A stretch of DNA of 64,000 nucleotides from Rahnella ecdela (lineage in GTDB: Bacteria; Pseudomonadota; Gammaproteobacteria; Enterobacterales; Enterobacteriaceae). The notes under the pieces were generated by a model that was not told where the DNA came from, made no database searches, and worked only from the letters and a program-made list of their open reading frames with translations. Position numbers and translations under genes: made by a program. Position 1 is the first letter of the stretch, and the number at the start of each line of letters is the position of its first letter. Positions 34,906 to 44,558 of the stretch are shown in pieces. The DNA is taken from contig NZ_JAFMOY010000124.1 in assembly GCF_019049625.1 (NCBI RefSeq), positions 62,001-126,000 on the forward strand. The letters run 5' to 3'.

Positions 34906-37011
34906 ATGTTTAATCTGTTTGCCGCGCTCAAAAAAGACAAAGTCTGGGACTTCGATGGCGGAATTCATCCGCCGGAAATGAAGACTCAGTCGAGCCACGT
35001 TCCGCTGCGCAACGTGCCGCTGCCTGAGCGCTTTATCATCCCTCTTCAGCAACATCTTGGCCCTGAAGGCGAGCTGTGTGTGAAAGCGGGCGACCGCGTT
35101 CTGAAAGGTCAGCCGCTGACCACAGGCCGTGGACGTACCGTGCCGGTGCATGCGCCGACGTCAGGCGTGATCAGTGCCATCGAACCGCACATCACCGCGC
35201 ACCCTTCCGGACTGAAAGAACTGTGTGTATTAATCGAAGCCGACGGTCTTGATACCTGGTGCGAGCGTGAATTCATTGCCGATTACCGTCAGCTTTCTGC
35301 CGATGAACTGAATCAGCGTATCAGCCAGGCCGGTATCGCCGGGCTGGGCGGCGCAGGTTTCCCGACCGCCAGTAAACTTGCCGGTGGCCTGACATCCACA
35401 CGTACGCTGATTCTTAACGCTGCCGAATGTGAACCTTACATTACCGCCGATGACCGGCTGATGCAGGAACACGCGGCGGAGATCCTCGTGGGCACACGCA
35501 TTCTGTGCCACATGCTGCATCCTGAGCGTGTGCTGATCGGCATCGAAGACAACAAACCGGAAGCCATTGCCGCGTTTAAAAACGCCATTAAAGCCGAACA
35601 GGCTGATGGTGTGCGCTTTGAACTGCGGGTGATCCCGACCAAATACCCTTCCGGCGGCGCCAAACAGCTGACCAAAATCCTGACCGGTCTCGAAGTGCCG
35701 AAGGGCCATCACTCGTCGTCCATCGGCGTGCTGATGCAAAACGTCGGCACCGTATTTGCCATTAAACGCGCAATTATCGACGGCGAACCGCTGATCGAGC
35801 GCGTAGTGACACTCACCGGCGAAGCGATGGCAAAACCCGGCAACGTCTGGGCGCGTCTGGGCACACCGATTGAACATCTGATGCGTGAAGGCGAATTGCA
35901 GCCGCAGGGCGACAAAAAGATGGTGATTATGGGCGGCCCGCTGATGGGCTTTACCCTGCCGTCGCTCAACGTGCCTGTGGTCAAAATTTCCAACTGTCTG
36001 CTGGCACCGTCTCAATCCGAACTGGGTGAGCCGGAACCGGAAGAAGCCTGTATCCGGTGCAGTCTGTGCGCCGAGTCCTGTCCGGCCGGTTTACTGCCGC
36101 AGCAACTTTACTGGTTCAGCAAAGGCGAAGAACACGAGAAAGCGCGTAAGCATAATCTGTTCGACTGTATCGAATGCGGTGCCTGTGCGTATGTCTGCCC
36201 GAGTAACATTCCGCTGGTGCAGTATTACCGTCAGGAAAAGGCAGAAATCCGCGCCATCGACAGTGAAACCGCCCGCGCCACCGAAGCCAAAGCGCGTTTC
36301 GAAGCCAAACAGGCGCGCATGGAGCGCGAGAAGTTAGCGCGCGAAGAAAAGCATCAGAAAGCGGCAGTGAAACTCGACGATGCACCGGCAGAGGAAGCGC
36401 CGGTCACTGAAATCGTGGCAGAACAACCGGCAGAAGCCGATCCGCGTAAAGCGGCGCTGGCTGCTGCTATTGCCCGAGCTAAAGCGAAGAAAGCCGCAGC
36501 TGAACAGGAAATCCCGGTGGCCTCCGAGCCGGTAACGCCGCCTTCAGCAGAAGACGAGCGCAAAGCTGCCGTTGCCGCTGCCATCGCGCGCGTGAAAGCC
36601 AAAAAAGCCGGAAATAACGGCGTCGTTGTTGAAGCAAAAGAAAGCGAACTGGCCGTTACCCCGCAGGCTCCGGCAGAGGATGACCGAAAAGCCGCTGTCG
36701 CCGCGGCCATTGCGCGTGTGAAAGCCAAAAAAGCCGCTGCCGCGCAACCGGTGAATGCCGAAGAAAACGTGACAACGTCACCTGCTGAACCTTCTGCAGA
36801 CGACAAACGCAAGGCGGCTGTGGCCGCTGCTATCGCCCGTGCCAAAGCGAAGAAAGCCGCCGCACTGAGTGAAGCGCAGGACGCTGAACCGGAAGAAGAA
36901 GAAAAAGAAACATCACAACAAGAAAGTGATCCACGCAAAGCCGCTGTGGCTGCTGCGATCGCCCGAGTTAAGGCCCGTAAAGCCGCTCAGACAATGTCGA
37001 ACGAGGAATAG
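34906..37011 (+). CDS. rsxC: Electron transport complex subunit RsxC
   Basis: NADH-oxidising subunit of the Rsx complex, 701 residues. N-terminal NADH/FMN region with [16 protein letters not shown] and [16 protein letters not shown], then the ferredoxin pair [12 protein letters not shown] and [12 protein letters not shown]. The C-terminus (from about residue 500) is a low-complexity Ala/Lys region with five repeats of the type [20 protein letters not shown], which are expected to form a long charged helix as in E. coli RsxC. I chose the ATG at 34906 with GCGGAG upstream; an ATG four codons earlier lies inside rsxB. Repeat number varies between strains of other species, so the tail is likely polymorphic. 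Confidence 0.95.
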   Translation: MFNLFAALKKDKVWDFDGGIHPPEMKTQSSHVPLRNVPLPERFIIPLQQHLGPEGELCVKAGDRVLKGQPLTTGRGRTVPVHAPTSGVISAIEPHITAHPSGLKELCVLIEADGLDTWCEREFIADYRQLSADELNQRISQAGIAGLGGAGFPTASKLAGGLTSTRTLILNAAECEPYITADDRLMQEHAAEILVGTRILCHMLHPERVLIGIEDNKPEAIAAFKNAIKAEQADGVRFELRVIPTKYPSGGAKQLTKILTGLEVPKGHHSSSIGVLMQNVGTVFAIKRAIIDGEPLIERVVTLTGEAMAKPGNVWARLGTPIEHLMREGELQPQGDKKMVIMGGPLMGFTLPSLNVPVVKISNCLLAPSQSELGEPEPEEACIRCSLCAESCPAGLLPQQLYWFSKGEEHEKARKHNLFDCIECGACAYVCPSNIPLVQYYRQEKAEIRAIDSETARATEAKARFEAKQARMEREKLAREEKHQKAAVKLDDAPAEEAPVTEIVAEQPAEADPRKAALAAAIARAKAKKAAAEQEIPVASEPVTPPSAEDERKAAVAAAIARVKAKKAGNNGVVVEAKESELAVTPQAPAEDDRKAAVAAAIARVKAKKAAAAQPVNAEENVTTSPAEPSADDKRKAAVAAAIARAKAKKAAALSEAQDAEPEEEEKETSQQESDPRKAAVAAAIARVKARKAAQTMSNEE

Positions 37012-38064
37012 ATGGCCTTCAGGATCGCAAGTTCACCTTTTACGCATAACCGCCAAAACACCAGCACCATCATGATGATGGTTATCCTGGCGTGTATTCC
37101 CGGCCTGATCGCTCAGGTCTGGTTTTTTGGTTACGGCACGCTGGTTCAGCTGACGCTGGCTATCGTGATTGCGCTGCTGGCGGAAGGCGCAGTATTACAG
37201 CTGCGCAAACTGCCGGTGAAGAAACGTCTGGGCGATAACAGCGCCCTGCTGACCGCGGTTTTACTGGGCATTAGCCTGCCGCCGCTTGGCCCGTGGTGGA
37301 TGGTGGTGCTCGGCACGATTTTCGCTATCATCATCGCCAAACAGCTTTACGGCGGTCTTGGACAGAATCCGTTTAACCCGGCGATGGTCGGTTATGTGGT
37401 GCTGCTGATTTCGTTTCCGGTACAGATGACCACCTGGCTGCCGCCGGATGTTCTTCAACATCATCACGTCGGATTCACCGATACACTGCTGACCATTTTT
37501 ACCGGTCACAACACTCAGGATCTGACCGCGTATCAGCTGAACATGAACGTCGATGGCGTGACGCAGGCCACTCCGCTGGATGCGTTTAAAACCGGTTTGC
37601 GCTCTGGTCATACGGCCGATCAAATCCTCGGCACACCGCTGTTTAGCGGCACGCTGGCCGGTCTGGGCTGGCAGTGGATTAACCTCGGATTCCTGGCTGG
37701 TGGCCTGTTCCTTATGTGGCGTAAAATCATCAGCTGGCACATTCCTGTGGCGATGTTAGGTATGCTGGCCTTCTGCGCGGCTGTCGCGTGGGGTCTGGCT
37801 CCGGAGAGTTACTCCTCGCCGCTGGTCGGGCTGTTTTCCGGTGCTACGATGCTCGGCGCGTTCTTTATCGCGACCGATCCTGTGACCGCGTCTACCACGC
37901 CGAAAGGCCGCCTGATTTTTGGTGCGCTGATTGGTTTGCTGGTGTGGTTAATTCGCAGTTACGGCGGTTATCCGGATGGTATCGCCTTTGCGGTTTTACT
38001 GGCCAATATCACCGTGCCACTGATTGATCACTACACGCAACCGCGCGTTTACGGGCATCGCTGA
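37012..38064 (+). CDS. rsxD: Electron transport complex subunit RsxD
   Basis: Membrane subunit of 350 residues with about ten hydrophobic segments. The flavin-binding Thr of the NqrB/RnfD family is in [12 protein letters not shown] (S-G-A-T motif), followed by [38 protein letters not shown] near the start matches E. coli RsxD. The ATG follows the rsxC stop directly, so translation is probably coupled. Confidence 0.95.
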   Translation: MAFRIASSPFTHNRQNTSTIMMMVILACIPGLIAQVWFFGYGTLVQLTLAIVIALLAEGAVLQLRKLPVKKRLGDNSALLTAVLLGISLPPLGPWWMVVLGTIFAIIIAKQLYGGLGQNPFNPAMVGYVVLLISFPVQMTTWLPPDVLQHHHVGFTDTLLTIFTGHNTQDLTAYQLNMNVDGVTQATPLDAFKTGLRSGHTADQILGTPLFSGTLAGLGWQWINLGFLAGGLFLMWRKIISWHIPVAMLGMLAFCAAVAWGLAPESYSSPLVGLFSGATMLGAFFIATDPVTASTTPKGRLIFGALIGLLVWLIRSYGGYPDGIAFAVLLANITVPLIDHYTQPRVYGHR

Positions 38065-38073
38065 GGAAGAATT

Positions 38074-38706
38074 ATGTTAGCTACAATGCGACGCCACGGC
38101 CTGATCCTGGCTTTCTTTGGCGCACTGATGACCGGCATGACGGCGCTGGTCAATCTGATGACCAAGCCGACCATTGAACATCAGGCGCTCTTACAGCAAA
38201 AATCGCTGTTTGATCAGGTGATCCCGGCCAGCGTCTACGACAACGACATGCAGAATGAATGTTACAACGTCACCGATGCATCACTCGGTACCGCGACGCC
38301 ACACCGCATGTATCTGGCGCGCAAGAACGGTAAGCCGGTGGCGGCTGTGGTAGAAACGACCGCGCCTGACGGCTATTCCGGTGCGATTCAGTTGCTGGTT
38401 GCCGCTGATTTTCATGGCAAAGTTTACGGTTCCCGCGTGCTTGAACAACATGAAACACCGGGGCTGGGTGACAAAATTGAAGTGCGTATTTCCGACTGGA
38501 TCAAGCATTTCGCCAATCAGACCGTTAATGGCGCAAGCGATGAGCGCTGGGCGGTAAAGAAAGATGGCGGTATGTTTGATCAATTTACCGGTGCGACCAT
38601 TACCCCGCGCGCCGTTGTGCGTTCTGTGAAACGCACAGCATTATTTATCGGGACCGTACCGTCTCAGCTTTCCCACCTCACCCCTTGTGGAGCCCGTGAT
38701 GAGTGA
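38074..38706 (+). CDS. rsxG: Electron transport complex subunit RsxG
   Basis: Membrane-anchored subunit of 210 residues with one N-terminal helix (about 10-30) and a periplasmic FMN-binding domain. The covalent FMN site is [14 protein letters not shown], where the second Thr of GATIT is the expected attachment residue. [18 protein letters not shown] and [11 protein letters not shown] also match the family. It overlaps rsxE by eight bases. GAGGAAGAATT precedes the ATG. Confidence 0.95.
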   Translation: MLATMRRHGLILAFFGALMTGMTALVNLMTKPTIEHQALLQQKSLFDQVIPASVYDNDMQNECYNVTDASLGTATPHRMYLARKNGKPVAAVVETTAPDGYSGAIQLLVAADFHGKVYGSRVLEQHETPGLGDKIEVRISDWIKHFANQTVNGASDERWAVKKDGGMFDQFTGATITPRAVVRSVKRTALFIGTVPSQLSHLTPCGARDE

Positions 38707-39397
38707 AGCCAAAAAGATAATCGTTCAGGGTCTGTGGACCAATAACTCCTCGCTGGTGCAGCTGCTGGGCCTTTGTCCGCTGCTGGCCGTGACGTCCACG
38801 GCCACCAACGCCCTCGGACTGGGACTGGCCACCACGCTGGTGCTGACCTGTACCAACGCCATGATTTCCGCGTTCCGTAAGTGGATCCCGGATGAAATCC
38901 GCATTCCGATTTACGTGCTGATTATCGCGTCGGTGGTGAGTACCGTGCAGATGCTGATTAACGCATATGCCTTCGGCCTGTATCAGGCGCTGGGGATTTT
39001 TATTCCGCTGATTGTGACCAACTGTATTGTTGTCGGACGCGCCGAAGCCTGCGCGGCCAGTAGCCCGATACATCTGGCTGCGCTCGACGGTGCGATGACC
39101 GGTCTGGGCGCGACCTGCGCGATGTTCGTGCTCGGCTCGATGCGTGAAATTCTCGGCAGCGGCGTGCTGTTCAACGGCGCGGATTTGCTGCTCGGCAGCT
39201 GGGCGAAAGTGTTGCGCGTCGAAGTACTGCATCTGGATAACCCGTTCCTGCTGGCGATGCTGCCGCCGGGTGCTTTTATCGGCCTGGGCCTGTTGCTGGC
39301 GGGGAAATACCTGATTGATCAGCGCATGAAAGCGCGTAAAGCGGTGCAGCACGTTGCCGCCGAAGAAAGTCTGCCAAAGGGAAGTGTGCATGAATAA
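38699..39397 (+). CDS. rsxE: Electron transport complex subunit RsxE
   Basis: Membrane subunit of 232 residues, six spans, homologous to RsxA. Motifs [36 protein letters not shown] and [16 protein letters not shown] hold the paired cysteines of this subunit type. I used the ATG at 38699 with TGGAG upstream; a frame start at 38687 would add four residues. The last codons overlap nth by eight bases. Confidence 0.95.
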   Translation: MSEAKKIIVQGLWTNNSSLVQLLGLCPLLAVTSTATNALGLGLATTLVLTCTNAMISAFRKWIPDEIRIPIYVLIIASVVSTVQMLINAYAFGLYQALGIFIPLIVTNCIVVGRAEACAASSPIHLAALDGAMTGLGATCAMFVLGSMREILGSGVLFNGADLLLGSWAKVLRVEVLHLDNPFLLAMLPPGAFIGLGLLLAGKYLIDQRMKARKAVQHVAAEESLPKGSVHE

Positions 39398-40028
39398 GGA
39401 AAAGCGCGTCGAGATCCTCAGCCGTTTGCGGGACAACAATCCGCACCCGACGACCGAACTGGTATACACCACTCCGTTCGAGCTGCTGATTTCGGTTCTG
39501 CTTTCCGCGCAGGCCACGGATGTCAGCGTGAATAAGGCGACGGCAAAGTTGTATCCGGTCGCCAACACTCCTGAATCTGTTCTGGCGCTTGGCGTGGACG
39601 GCGTGAAGGAATACATCAAGACCATCGGCCTGTTTAACGCCAAAGCCGAAAACGTGATCAAAACCTGCCGGATCCTACTGGAAAAGCACAACGGCGAAGT
39701 GCCGGAAGATCGCGCCGCGCTTGAAGCCCTGCCGGGTGTCGGACGTAAAACCGCAAACGTGGTACTCAATACCGCCTTCGGCTGGCCGACCATCGCCGTG
39801 GACACGCACATTTTCCGCGTGTGTAACCGCACCAAGTTTGCGCCGGGGAAAACCGTCGATGACGTCGAAGATAAATTACTGAAAGTGGTGCCGGCAGAGT
39901 TCAAACTCGATTGTCACCACTGGCTGATTTTGCACGGTCGCTATACCTGCATTGCACGCAAACCGCGGTGTGGGAGCTGTCTGATCGAGGATTTGTGCGA
40001 GAGTAAAGAGAAGGTTTATGCGGAGTGA
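39390..40028 (+). CDS. nth: Endonuclease III
   Basis: DNA glycosylase/AP lyase that removes oxidised pyrimidines. The 212-residue protein matches E. coli Nth (211). The HhH motif [13 protein letters not shown] carries the catalytic Lys, and [12 protein letters not shown] carries the catalytic Asp. The C-terminal 4Fe-4S loop [17 protein letters not shown] (Cys-X6-Cys-X2-Cys-X5-Cys) is intact. It overlaps rsxE by eight bases, so translation is likely coupled to the Rsx operon, as in E. coli. AAAGGGAAG lies upstream of the ATG. Confidence 0.97.
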   Translation: MNKEKRVEILSRLRDNNPHPTTELVYTTPFELLISVLLSAQATDVSVNKATAKLYPVANTPESVLALGVDGVKEYIKTIGLFNAKAENVIKTCRILLEKHNGEVPEDRAALEALPGVGRKTANVVLNTAFGWPTIAVDTHIFRVCNRTKFAPGKTVDDVEDKLLKVVPAEFKLDCHHWLILHGRYTCIARKPRCGSCLIEDLCESKEKVYAE

Positions 40029-40036
40029 CGTACCAG

Positions 40037-40061
40037 CTCCTCCCCCGCGAAGGGGGAGGAG
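40037..40061. terminator. Bidirectional terminator between nth and the DUF2501 gene
   Basis: CTCCTCCCCC (40037-40046) pairs perfectly with GGGGGAGGAG (40052-40061) over the loop GCGAA. It lies between two convergent genes. There is no T-run on the plus strand. Confidence 0.7.
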
Positions 40062-40071
40062 AAAGTCAAAA

Positions 40072-40566
40072 TCAAATAAATGATTTCGCCTGCTTCAGCA
40101 CTACATCACACGCTTTAGTTTTCACTTTCTCTTTCACCTGCGTCAGCCCGCTGCCGAGATTGTTCAGATCCACACTCTGATCTTTACCGGTTTTCAGTAA
40201 ACCGCCCAGCCCTTGCTGATAATCCTGGCTTTCTGCGCCGGACGCGCTCTGGATACCCAGTTTATTCAGTAGCTGGTCTTTCACGTTTTCCGTGCTGGCT
40301 TTGGACAGCACGTTATTTTTCACGCAATATTGCAGAACCCCCGCCGCATTGGACGCGCTGGTGGAGGTCAGTGCGCTGTCGCCGCCGCTTAACAGGGATG
40401 TCAGCGAAGAAGTAGTGCCGGTTGAACCGGTTTTGCTGGTGCCATTCAGTCCGTCGTTGGCAGCCTGCTGCAGTTGTCCCAGAAGATTATTCGAGGCCTG
40501 TGCGCCTGCTGAAAGCAAAATACCCGCAGAGGCCATCGCCAGAACAACCGCTTTCAAAGTTTTCAT
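40072..40566 (-). CDS. DUF2501-type exported protein, YjjA-like
   Basis: Small exported protein of 164 residues, with a Sec signal peptide (KAVVLAMASAGILLSAGAQA, cleavage about residue 24). The mature part is Ser/Thr/Gly-rich, with LTSLLSGGDSALTSTSASNA, AAGVLQYCVKNNVLS and KVKTKACDVVLKQAK; two Cys residues could form a disulfide. The pattern resembles DUF2501 proteins such as E. coli YjjA, function unknown. AGTAAAAC precedes the ATG, a weak ribosome-binding site. It is convergent with nth. Confidence 0.75.
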   Translation of the reverse strand: MKTLKAVVLAMASAGILLSAGAQASNNLLGQLQQAANDGLNGTSKTGSTGTTSSLTSLLSGGDSALTSTSASNAAGVLQYCVKNNVLSKASTENVKDQLLNKLGIQSASGAESQDYQQGLGGLLKTGKDQSVDLNNLGSGLTQVKEKVKTKACDVVLKQAKSFI

Positions 40567-40665
40567 GTTTTACTCCATCCATTTCACATAAGTTTCGCGG
40601 CAAAGCTTGGGCTTAAATATTCATTACATCAATAGGAATACCGGAGGGAAATTGCCTGAACATGT

Positions 40666-41586
40666 TTATTTAGAAGCTTTAAGCGATTGTTGTTGCGCCA
40701 GCCACACACCCGCCGCGGTGAAAAAGTGCTGAGCCAGCGGCGTTGCCCTTCCCCCTTCGGCGACCACCAGTGCAGCGTGGCGGCTCATCGGCGCGATATC
40801 CAGCGGACAACGTTTCAGCGCAGGATGCATTTCATCAATGAGATGCCCGCGGGGAACCAGCGCACAGCCGATGCCGACAAATACGCCCTGCATTAACTGG
40901 AAAATCGAGGTACTTTCCAGCGTCGGATGCAATTCCAGACCGGACTGACGGAAGAAATTATCCAGATAACGACGGAAATAGCGGCTCGGTTCAGAAAGAC
41001 ATAACGGCAGCGCAACAGCCTGCTCGGCGGTCATCAGTTCAACGTCCTGCAACTGCGGGAAATGGTCAGGGTGATACACCACGTCAACGCCGCCGTCGTC
41101 GAGCGGTACCAGCTGGAAGCGCAGCTCATTGAGCGTTGAGAACTCGAAAAAACCGATCCCCACATCCACAGAATGACTGCTCAGCGCTTCGATCAGCTGG
41201 TCGGCACTGACTTCCGACACCCGGTAATCCAGCCCCGGATGCGCTTCGCTGACCGCTTTAATCAGCTGCGCCAGAGAAACACTGCATTGCGGCATAACAC
41301 CGATCCGCAATGTACCGCTCAGGCCCTGTTTCAGCGATTCGACTTCCAGTTTCAGGCCTTCATAAACGGCGACGATTTCACGCGCCCAGCTCAGCACGCG
41401 CAGACCTTCCGCAGTAAAACCTTCAAAGTTATTACCGCGGTTAATCAGATTCAGGTCGAGTTCTTTTTCGAGGTTTTTGAGGCGCATCGATAACGTCGGC
41501 TGGCTGACAAAGCTGGCTTCCGCCGCCCTGCCAAAATGCCGTTCGCGTTCGAGATTGCAAAGGTAGATGAGTTGTTTGATATCCAA
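40666..41586 (-). CDS. LysR-family regulator
   Basis: Regulator of 306 residues, HTH at about 17-37 (FGRAAEASFVSQPTLSMRLK), and a periplasmic-binding effector domain (LRIGVMPQCSVSLAQLIKAV, VDVGIGFFEFS, QGVFVGIGCALVPRG). The family's oxidant-sensing Cys pair of OxyR is not evident, so the ligand is unknown. It follows the esterase gene on the same strand with a gap of 48 bases, so the two may form a transcription unit or the regulator may control the esterase. Confidence 0.85.
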   Translation of the reverse strand: MDIKQLIYLCNLERERHFGRAAEASFVSQPTLSMRLKNLEKELDLNLINRGNNFEGFTAEGLRVLSWAREIVAVYEGLKLEVESLKQGLSGTLRIGVMPQCSVSLAQLIKAVSEAHPGLDYRVSEVSADQLIEALSSHSVDVGIGFFEFSTLNELRFQLVPLDDGGVDVVYHPDHFPQLQDVELMTAEQAVALPLCLSEPSRYFRRYLDNFFRQSGLELHPTLESTSIFQLMQGVFVGIGCALVPRGHLIDEMHPALKRCPLDIAPMSRHAALVVAEGGRATPLAQHFFTAAGVWLAQQQSLKASK

Positions 41587-41634
41587 TTTAGTATCTGATT
41601 CAGCCGGTTGTTTTGCCTGTTTGCGTGTTGCCTA

Positions 41635-42615
41635 TTATAAGCCAAAGTCATGGGTATGACGCAGCGGATTAAAACCGGCTAAGGCATCCTGACGCTGTTT
41701 ACGGGCACGACGCGCCAGTGCGTAAGCCGGATCGCCATTGAAACCGTGGAATCCGCCCGGATAGATGCTGAACTCAACCGGCACACCGGCACGGATTAAG
41801 CGGCGGGCATACTCGATATTTTCATCAAGGAATAAATCAATCGAACCGACACCAATCCAGGCCGGAGGCAATCCGCCTAAATCTTCCGCGCGGGCAGCGG
41901 CTGCGTAGCAGGAAATTTGCGGCAGCCCCGCGTCATGGCCCAGATACGCCCGCCAGCCGAAACGGTTATCTTCACGCGTCCACGAGAACTCGCCGGTGAC
42001 CGGATTAGGGTTGGGATCCGTGACTGTGCGGTCGTCGAGCATCGGATACATCAGATTCTGAAACGCCAGTTTCGGACCGCCCCGGTCGCGGGTCAGCAAT
42101 GCCAGCGACGCCGCCAGTCCTGCTCCGGCGCTGTCCCCCATCACGCCGATATGCGCAGGGTCAATGCCCAGATCATCTGCCTGTTCTGTCATCCACACCA
42201 GCGCGGCATAGCAATCTTCCAGCGGGCCGGGGAAAGGCGTTTGTGGCGCAAGGCGGTAATCCACCGAGACAATTACGCAATCCTGCTGCGCCGCTGTCGG
42301 GCGCGTCAGCGGTGTCGACTGTTCCGGACTGCCGAGCACATAACCACCGCCGTGAATATGCAAAATACCCATCCGATCTTTGCGTGCATGTTGCGGCGAA
42401 ATTACCAGCACACGCACCGCAGGTACATTTTCACCACCTGAAATGTGATGCTGAGTCAGCGTCACAGGCAGCCCGTCATCCAGTAACAGACTTTCTATCG
42501 CCGCCGCCTGACGCTGCTCACGCATGGCAGGCAGAACGGCGGCTTCAAGCACGCGATCCGGCATTTCGGCCAGCAACGGGCGCAGTTCAGGGTCAACCAG
42601 ATGGGCAGTTTTCAT
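41635..42615 (-). CDS. Alpha/beta hydrolase, hormone-sensitive lipase family esterase
   Basis: Cytoplasmic esterase of 326 residues, no signal peptide. The oxyanion motif HGGG is at 88-91 (HIHGGGYVLG), the nucleophile Ser162 in GDSAGAG, the acid probably Asp260 or Asp264 (SIDLFLDENIEYA) and the catalytic His290 in YPGGFHGF. These are diagnostic for the family IV/HSL esterases that act on short-chain esters. Substrate is unknown. GGATCCC precedes the ATG at 42615. It lies just before the LysR gene on the same strand. Confidence 0.9.
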   Translation of the reverse strand: MKTAHLVDPELRPLLAEMPDRVLEAAVLPAMREQRQAAAIESLLLDDGLPVTLTQHHISGGENVPAVRVLVISPQHARKDRMGILHIHGGGYVLGSPEQSTPLTRPTAAQQDCVIVSVDYRLAPQTPFPGPLEDCYAALVWMTEQADDLGIDPAHIGVMGDSAGAGLAASLALLTRDRGGPKLAFQNLMYPMLDDRTVTDPNPNPVTGEFSWTREDNRFGWRAYLGHDAGLPQISCYAAAARAEDLGGLPPAWIGVGSIDLFLDENIEYARRLIRAGVPVEFSIYPGGFHGFNGDPAYALARRARKQRQDALAGFNPLRHTHDFGL

Positions 42616-42737
42616 TACGGGATCCTTATCAGAAATGATTTACCCTGTTATTTATAACGCCCTGCGCCGGTTTTAAAAAGCCTGAATGGTTATGGCTTAT
42701 ACCTGATTAGGTTAAGTATTTCATGTTGACCAAAATA

Positions 42738-42759
42738 CAAAAAGGGGCCGAAGCCCCTT
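42738..42759 (-). terminator. narK terminator with TTCG tetraloop
   Basis: On the minus strand AAGGGGC-TTCG-GCCCCTT is followed by a short T-run. The UUCG tetraloop closing a GC stem is extra stable. It lies 22 bases after the narK stop and ends the narK unit. Confidence 0.88.
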
Positions 42760-42780
42760 CTGTTACTGTATTTTTACTGC

Positions 42781-44199
42781 TTACTTTTTAGCTTGTTTGG
42801 TCGCAAAACCTTTGTTCAGTTTACGCAAGTAAACCAGCCAGGTTATCAACGCACACACCACGTAGAACACCAGGAAGACTTTCATCGCACCCGCCGGTGA
42901 ACCGGTCATCGCCAGTGAAGTCCCGAACGCTTTAGGGATGAAGAATCCACCGATAGCACCAATGGAAGAGATAAAACCGAGCGCCGCGGCAGTATCGGTC
43001 ACTGCTTCACGCAGGGCTTCGTCGTCGCTTGCGCCTCGTGCTTTCGCCTGATCGGTGGTCAGTTTACGGAAGATAACCGCAATCATCTGGTAAGTAGAAC
43101 CACTACCCAGACCGGCCGTCAGGAACAGCACCATAAATACCCCGAAGAACGCAGGGAAGTTACCGCCCACACCGCCAACCGGCAGGGTAAGGAACAGCAG
43201 TCCGGCGAAAATTGCCATCACGATATAGTTCACCAGCGTCACACGGACACCGCCAAGGCGGTCAGACAACATGCCACCCGCAGAACGCGCCAGCGCACCG
43301 AAGAACGGACCGAAGAATGCGAACTGCAGGATGTTAACGTCCGGGAACTGGGTTTTGGTCAGCATCGCAAAACCGGCAGAGAAACCGATAAAGGAGCCGA
43401 ACGTCGCCAGATACAGCACGCTCATGATCCACAAGTGCCCGCGTTTAAGTACCGGTAACTGCTGGCGGATTGACGCTTTGGAAGACGCCAGGTCGTTCAT
43501 TCCGAACCACGCTGCAATGGTACCAATCAGCAGGAAAGGTACCCAGATCCACGCTGCATTTTGCAGCCACATGTCTGAACCGTTCGCCAGCGTTTGTTTA
43601 TCACTGAACGCCGCGAAAACGCCGAGAGAAATCACCAGCGGAGCGACGAGTTGCATCACGCTCACACCCAGATTGCCCAGACCGCCGTTGAGACCCAGTG
43701 CGCCGCCCTGCTTCGCTTTCGGGTAGAAGAAGCTGATATTGGCCATGCTCGACGCGAAGTTTGCGCCACCGAAACCACACAGCAGCGCGATGATCAGGAA
43801 GACGTTGTAAGAGGTGCTGGTATCCTGCACCGCAAAGCCCAGCCATGCACATGGCAGGATCAGGAAGACGGTGCTGATTGCCGTCCAGCGGCGTCCGCCA
43901 AACAACGGGATCATAAAGGAGTACGGCACGCGCAACAGTGCGCCGGAAACTGACGGGATCGCGGTCAGCATAAATAACTGATCGGTGGTGAAGTTAAATC
44001 CGACTTTGTTCAGATTGACCGAAACCAGGCTGAACAGCATCCAGACACAAAAACCCAGCAGCAAACAGGGAACAGAAATCCACAAATTTCGGCTGGCAAC
44101 TTTATGACCGGTCTTTTCCCAAAATGCCGGATCTTCCGGACGCCAGTCCTGCAACAGGCGTGACGGTTTTTCCGCCGGTGAAGCTGATGTATGTGACAT
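42781..44199 (-). CDS. narK: Nitrate/nitrite antiporter NarK
   Basis: MFS carrier of 472 residues exchanging nitrate and nitrite across the inner membrane during anaerobic respiration. It matches E. coli NarK: WRPEDPAFWEKTGHKVASRN, PYSFMIPLFGGRRWT (substrate Arg), GGANFASSMANISFFYPKAK (first nitrate signature), GGLGNLGVSVMQL and AGLGSGSTYQMIAVIFR (second signature). I chose the ATG at 44199 with GAGGTACAC upstream; an ATG seven codons earlier was not used. It is divergent from narXL as in E. coli, but its downstream neighbour is not narG: it is terminated at 42738 and an unrelated esterase follows. Confidence 0.96.
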   Translation of the reverse strand: MSHTSASPAEKPSRLLQDWRPEDPAFWEKTGHKVASRNLWISVPCLLLGFCVWMLFSLVSVNLNKVGFNFTTDQLFMLTAIPSVSGALLRVPYSFMIPLFGGRRWTAISTVFLILPCAWLGFAVQDTSTSYNVFLIIALLCGFGGANFASSMANISFFYPKAKQGGALGLNGGLGNLGVSVMQLVAPLVISLGVFAAFSDKQTLANGSDMWLQNAAWIWVPFLLIGTIAAWFGMNDLASSKASIRQQLPVLKRGHLWIMSVLYLATFGSFIGFSAGFAMLTKTQFPDVNILQFAFFGPFFGALARSAGGMLSDRLGGVRVTLVNYIVMAIFAGLLFLTLPVGGVGGNFPAFFGVFMVLFLTAGLGSGSTYQMIAVIFRKLTTDQAKARGASDDEALREAVTDTAAALGFISSIGAIGGFFIPKAFGTSLAMTGSPAGAMKVFLVFYVVCALITWLVYLRKLNKGFATKQAKK

Positions 44200-44558
44200 G
44201 TGTACCTCGGGTGGCAACGCATTGTTGTTGTAATGATTAAGTTATGTCGCACACACTAGGTAGAGGCCCGCCTCCTGATGTTGATGCAAATCAACGCAAC
44301 AGCAGGTGGATCACGGCGTAAAAATGACCACAAATCCTTTATGAGTATTCGGCGGATTTCCAATAAACTGCTATTATTCATAAAGTTGATAAAGAGTTCC
44401 TCACTCCATTCTTGCCGGCAGGTTCCGGATGGAAATAAAGGATTAATCATAAAGAGGTATAGGGAATCTCCCTCTGATCATAAAAAATGCCTACTCCGTA
44501 CAGGGCTGTGGTAATCCACACGTTTTGAATGTCCCGATAAATTCCAGGAATTTTATCC
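44200..44558. promoter_or_regulatory. narK / narXL divergent promoter region
   Basis: A perfect FNR box TTGATGCAAATCAA lies at 44281-44294. Counting down the minus strand, a -10-like TAGTGT at 44258-44253 puts the box near -41.5 relative to narK, a class II position. NarL heptamers of the TACYYMT type lie on the minus strand at 44347-44341 (TACTCAT) and 44459-44453 (TACCTCT). The narX promoter is expected on the plus strand near 44480-44550 but I could not place it clearly. Confidence 0.75.
44281..44294. promoter_or_regulatory. FNR-binding site upstream of narK
   Basis: TTGATGCAAATCAA is a full match to the FNR consensus TTGAT-N4-ATCAA. It points to oxygen-regulated narK expression. Confidence 0.9.

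Noticed and set aside
36354-36938. Long alanine-rich frame antisense to rsxC
   Set aside because: It is the complement of the repetitive Ala/Lys tail of RsxC; low complexity and strong RsxC coding explain it.
44227-44236. GTTGTAATGA resembling the core of a replication terminus (Ter) site
   Set aside because: The bases before the core do not fit the Ter consensus and it sits inside the narK leader; a chance match is more likely.
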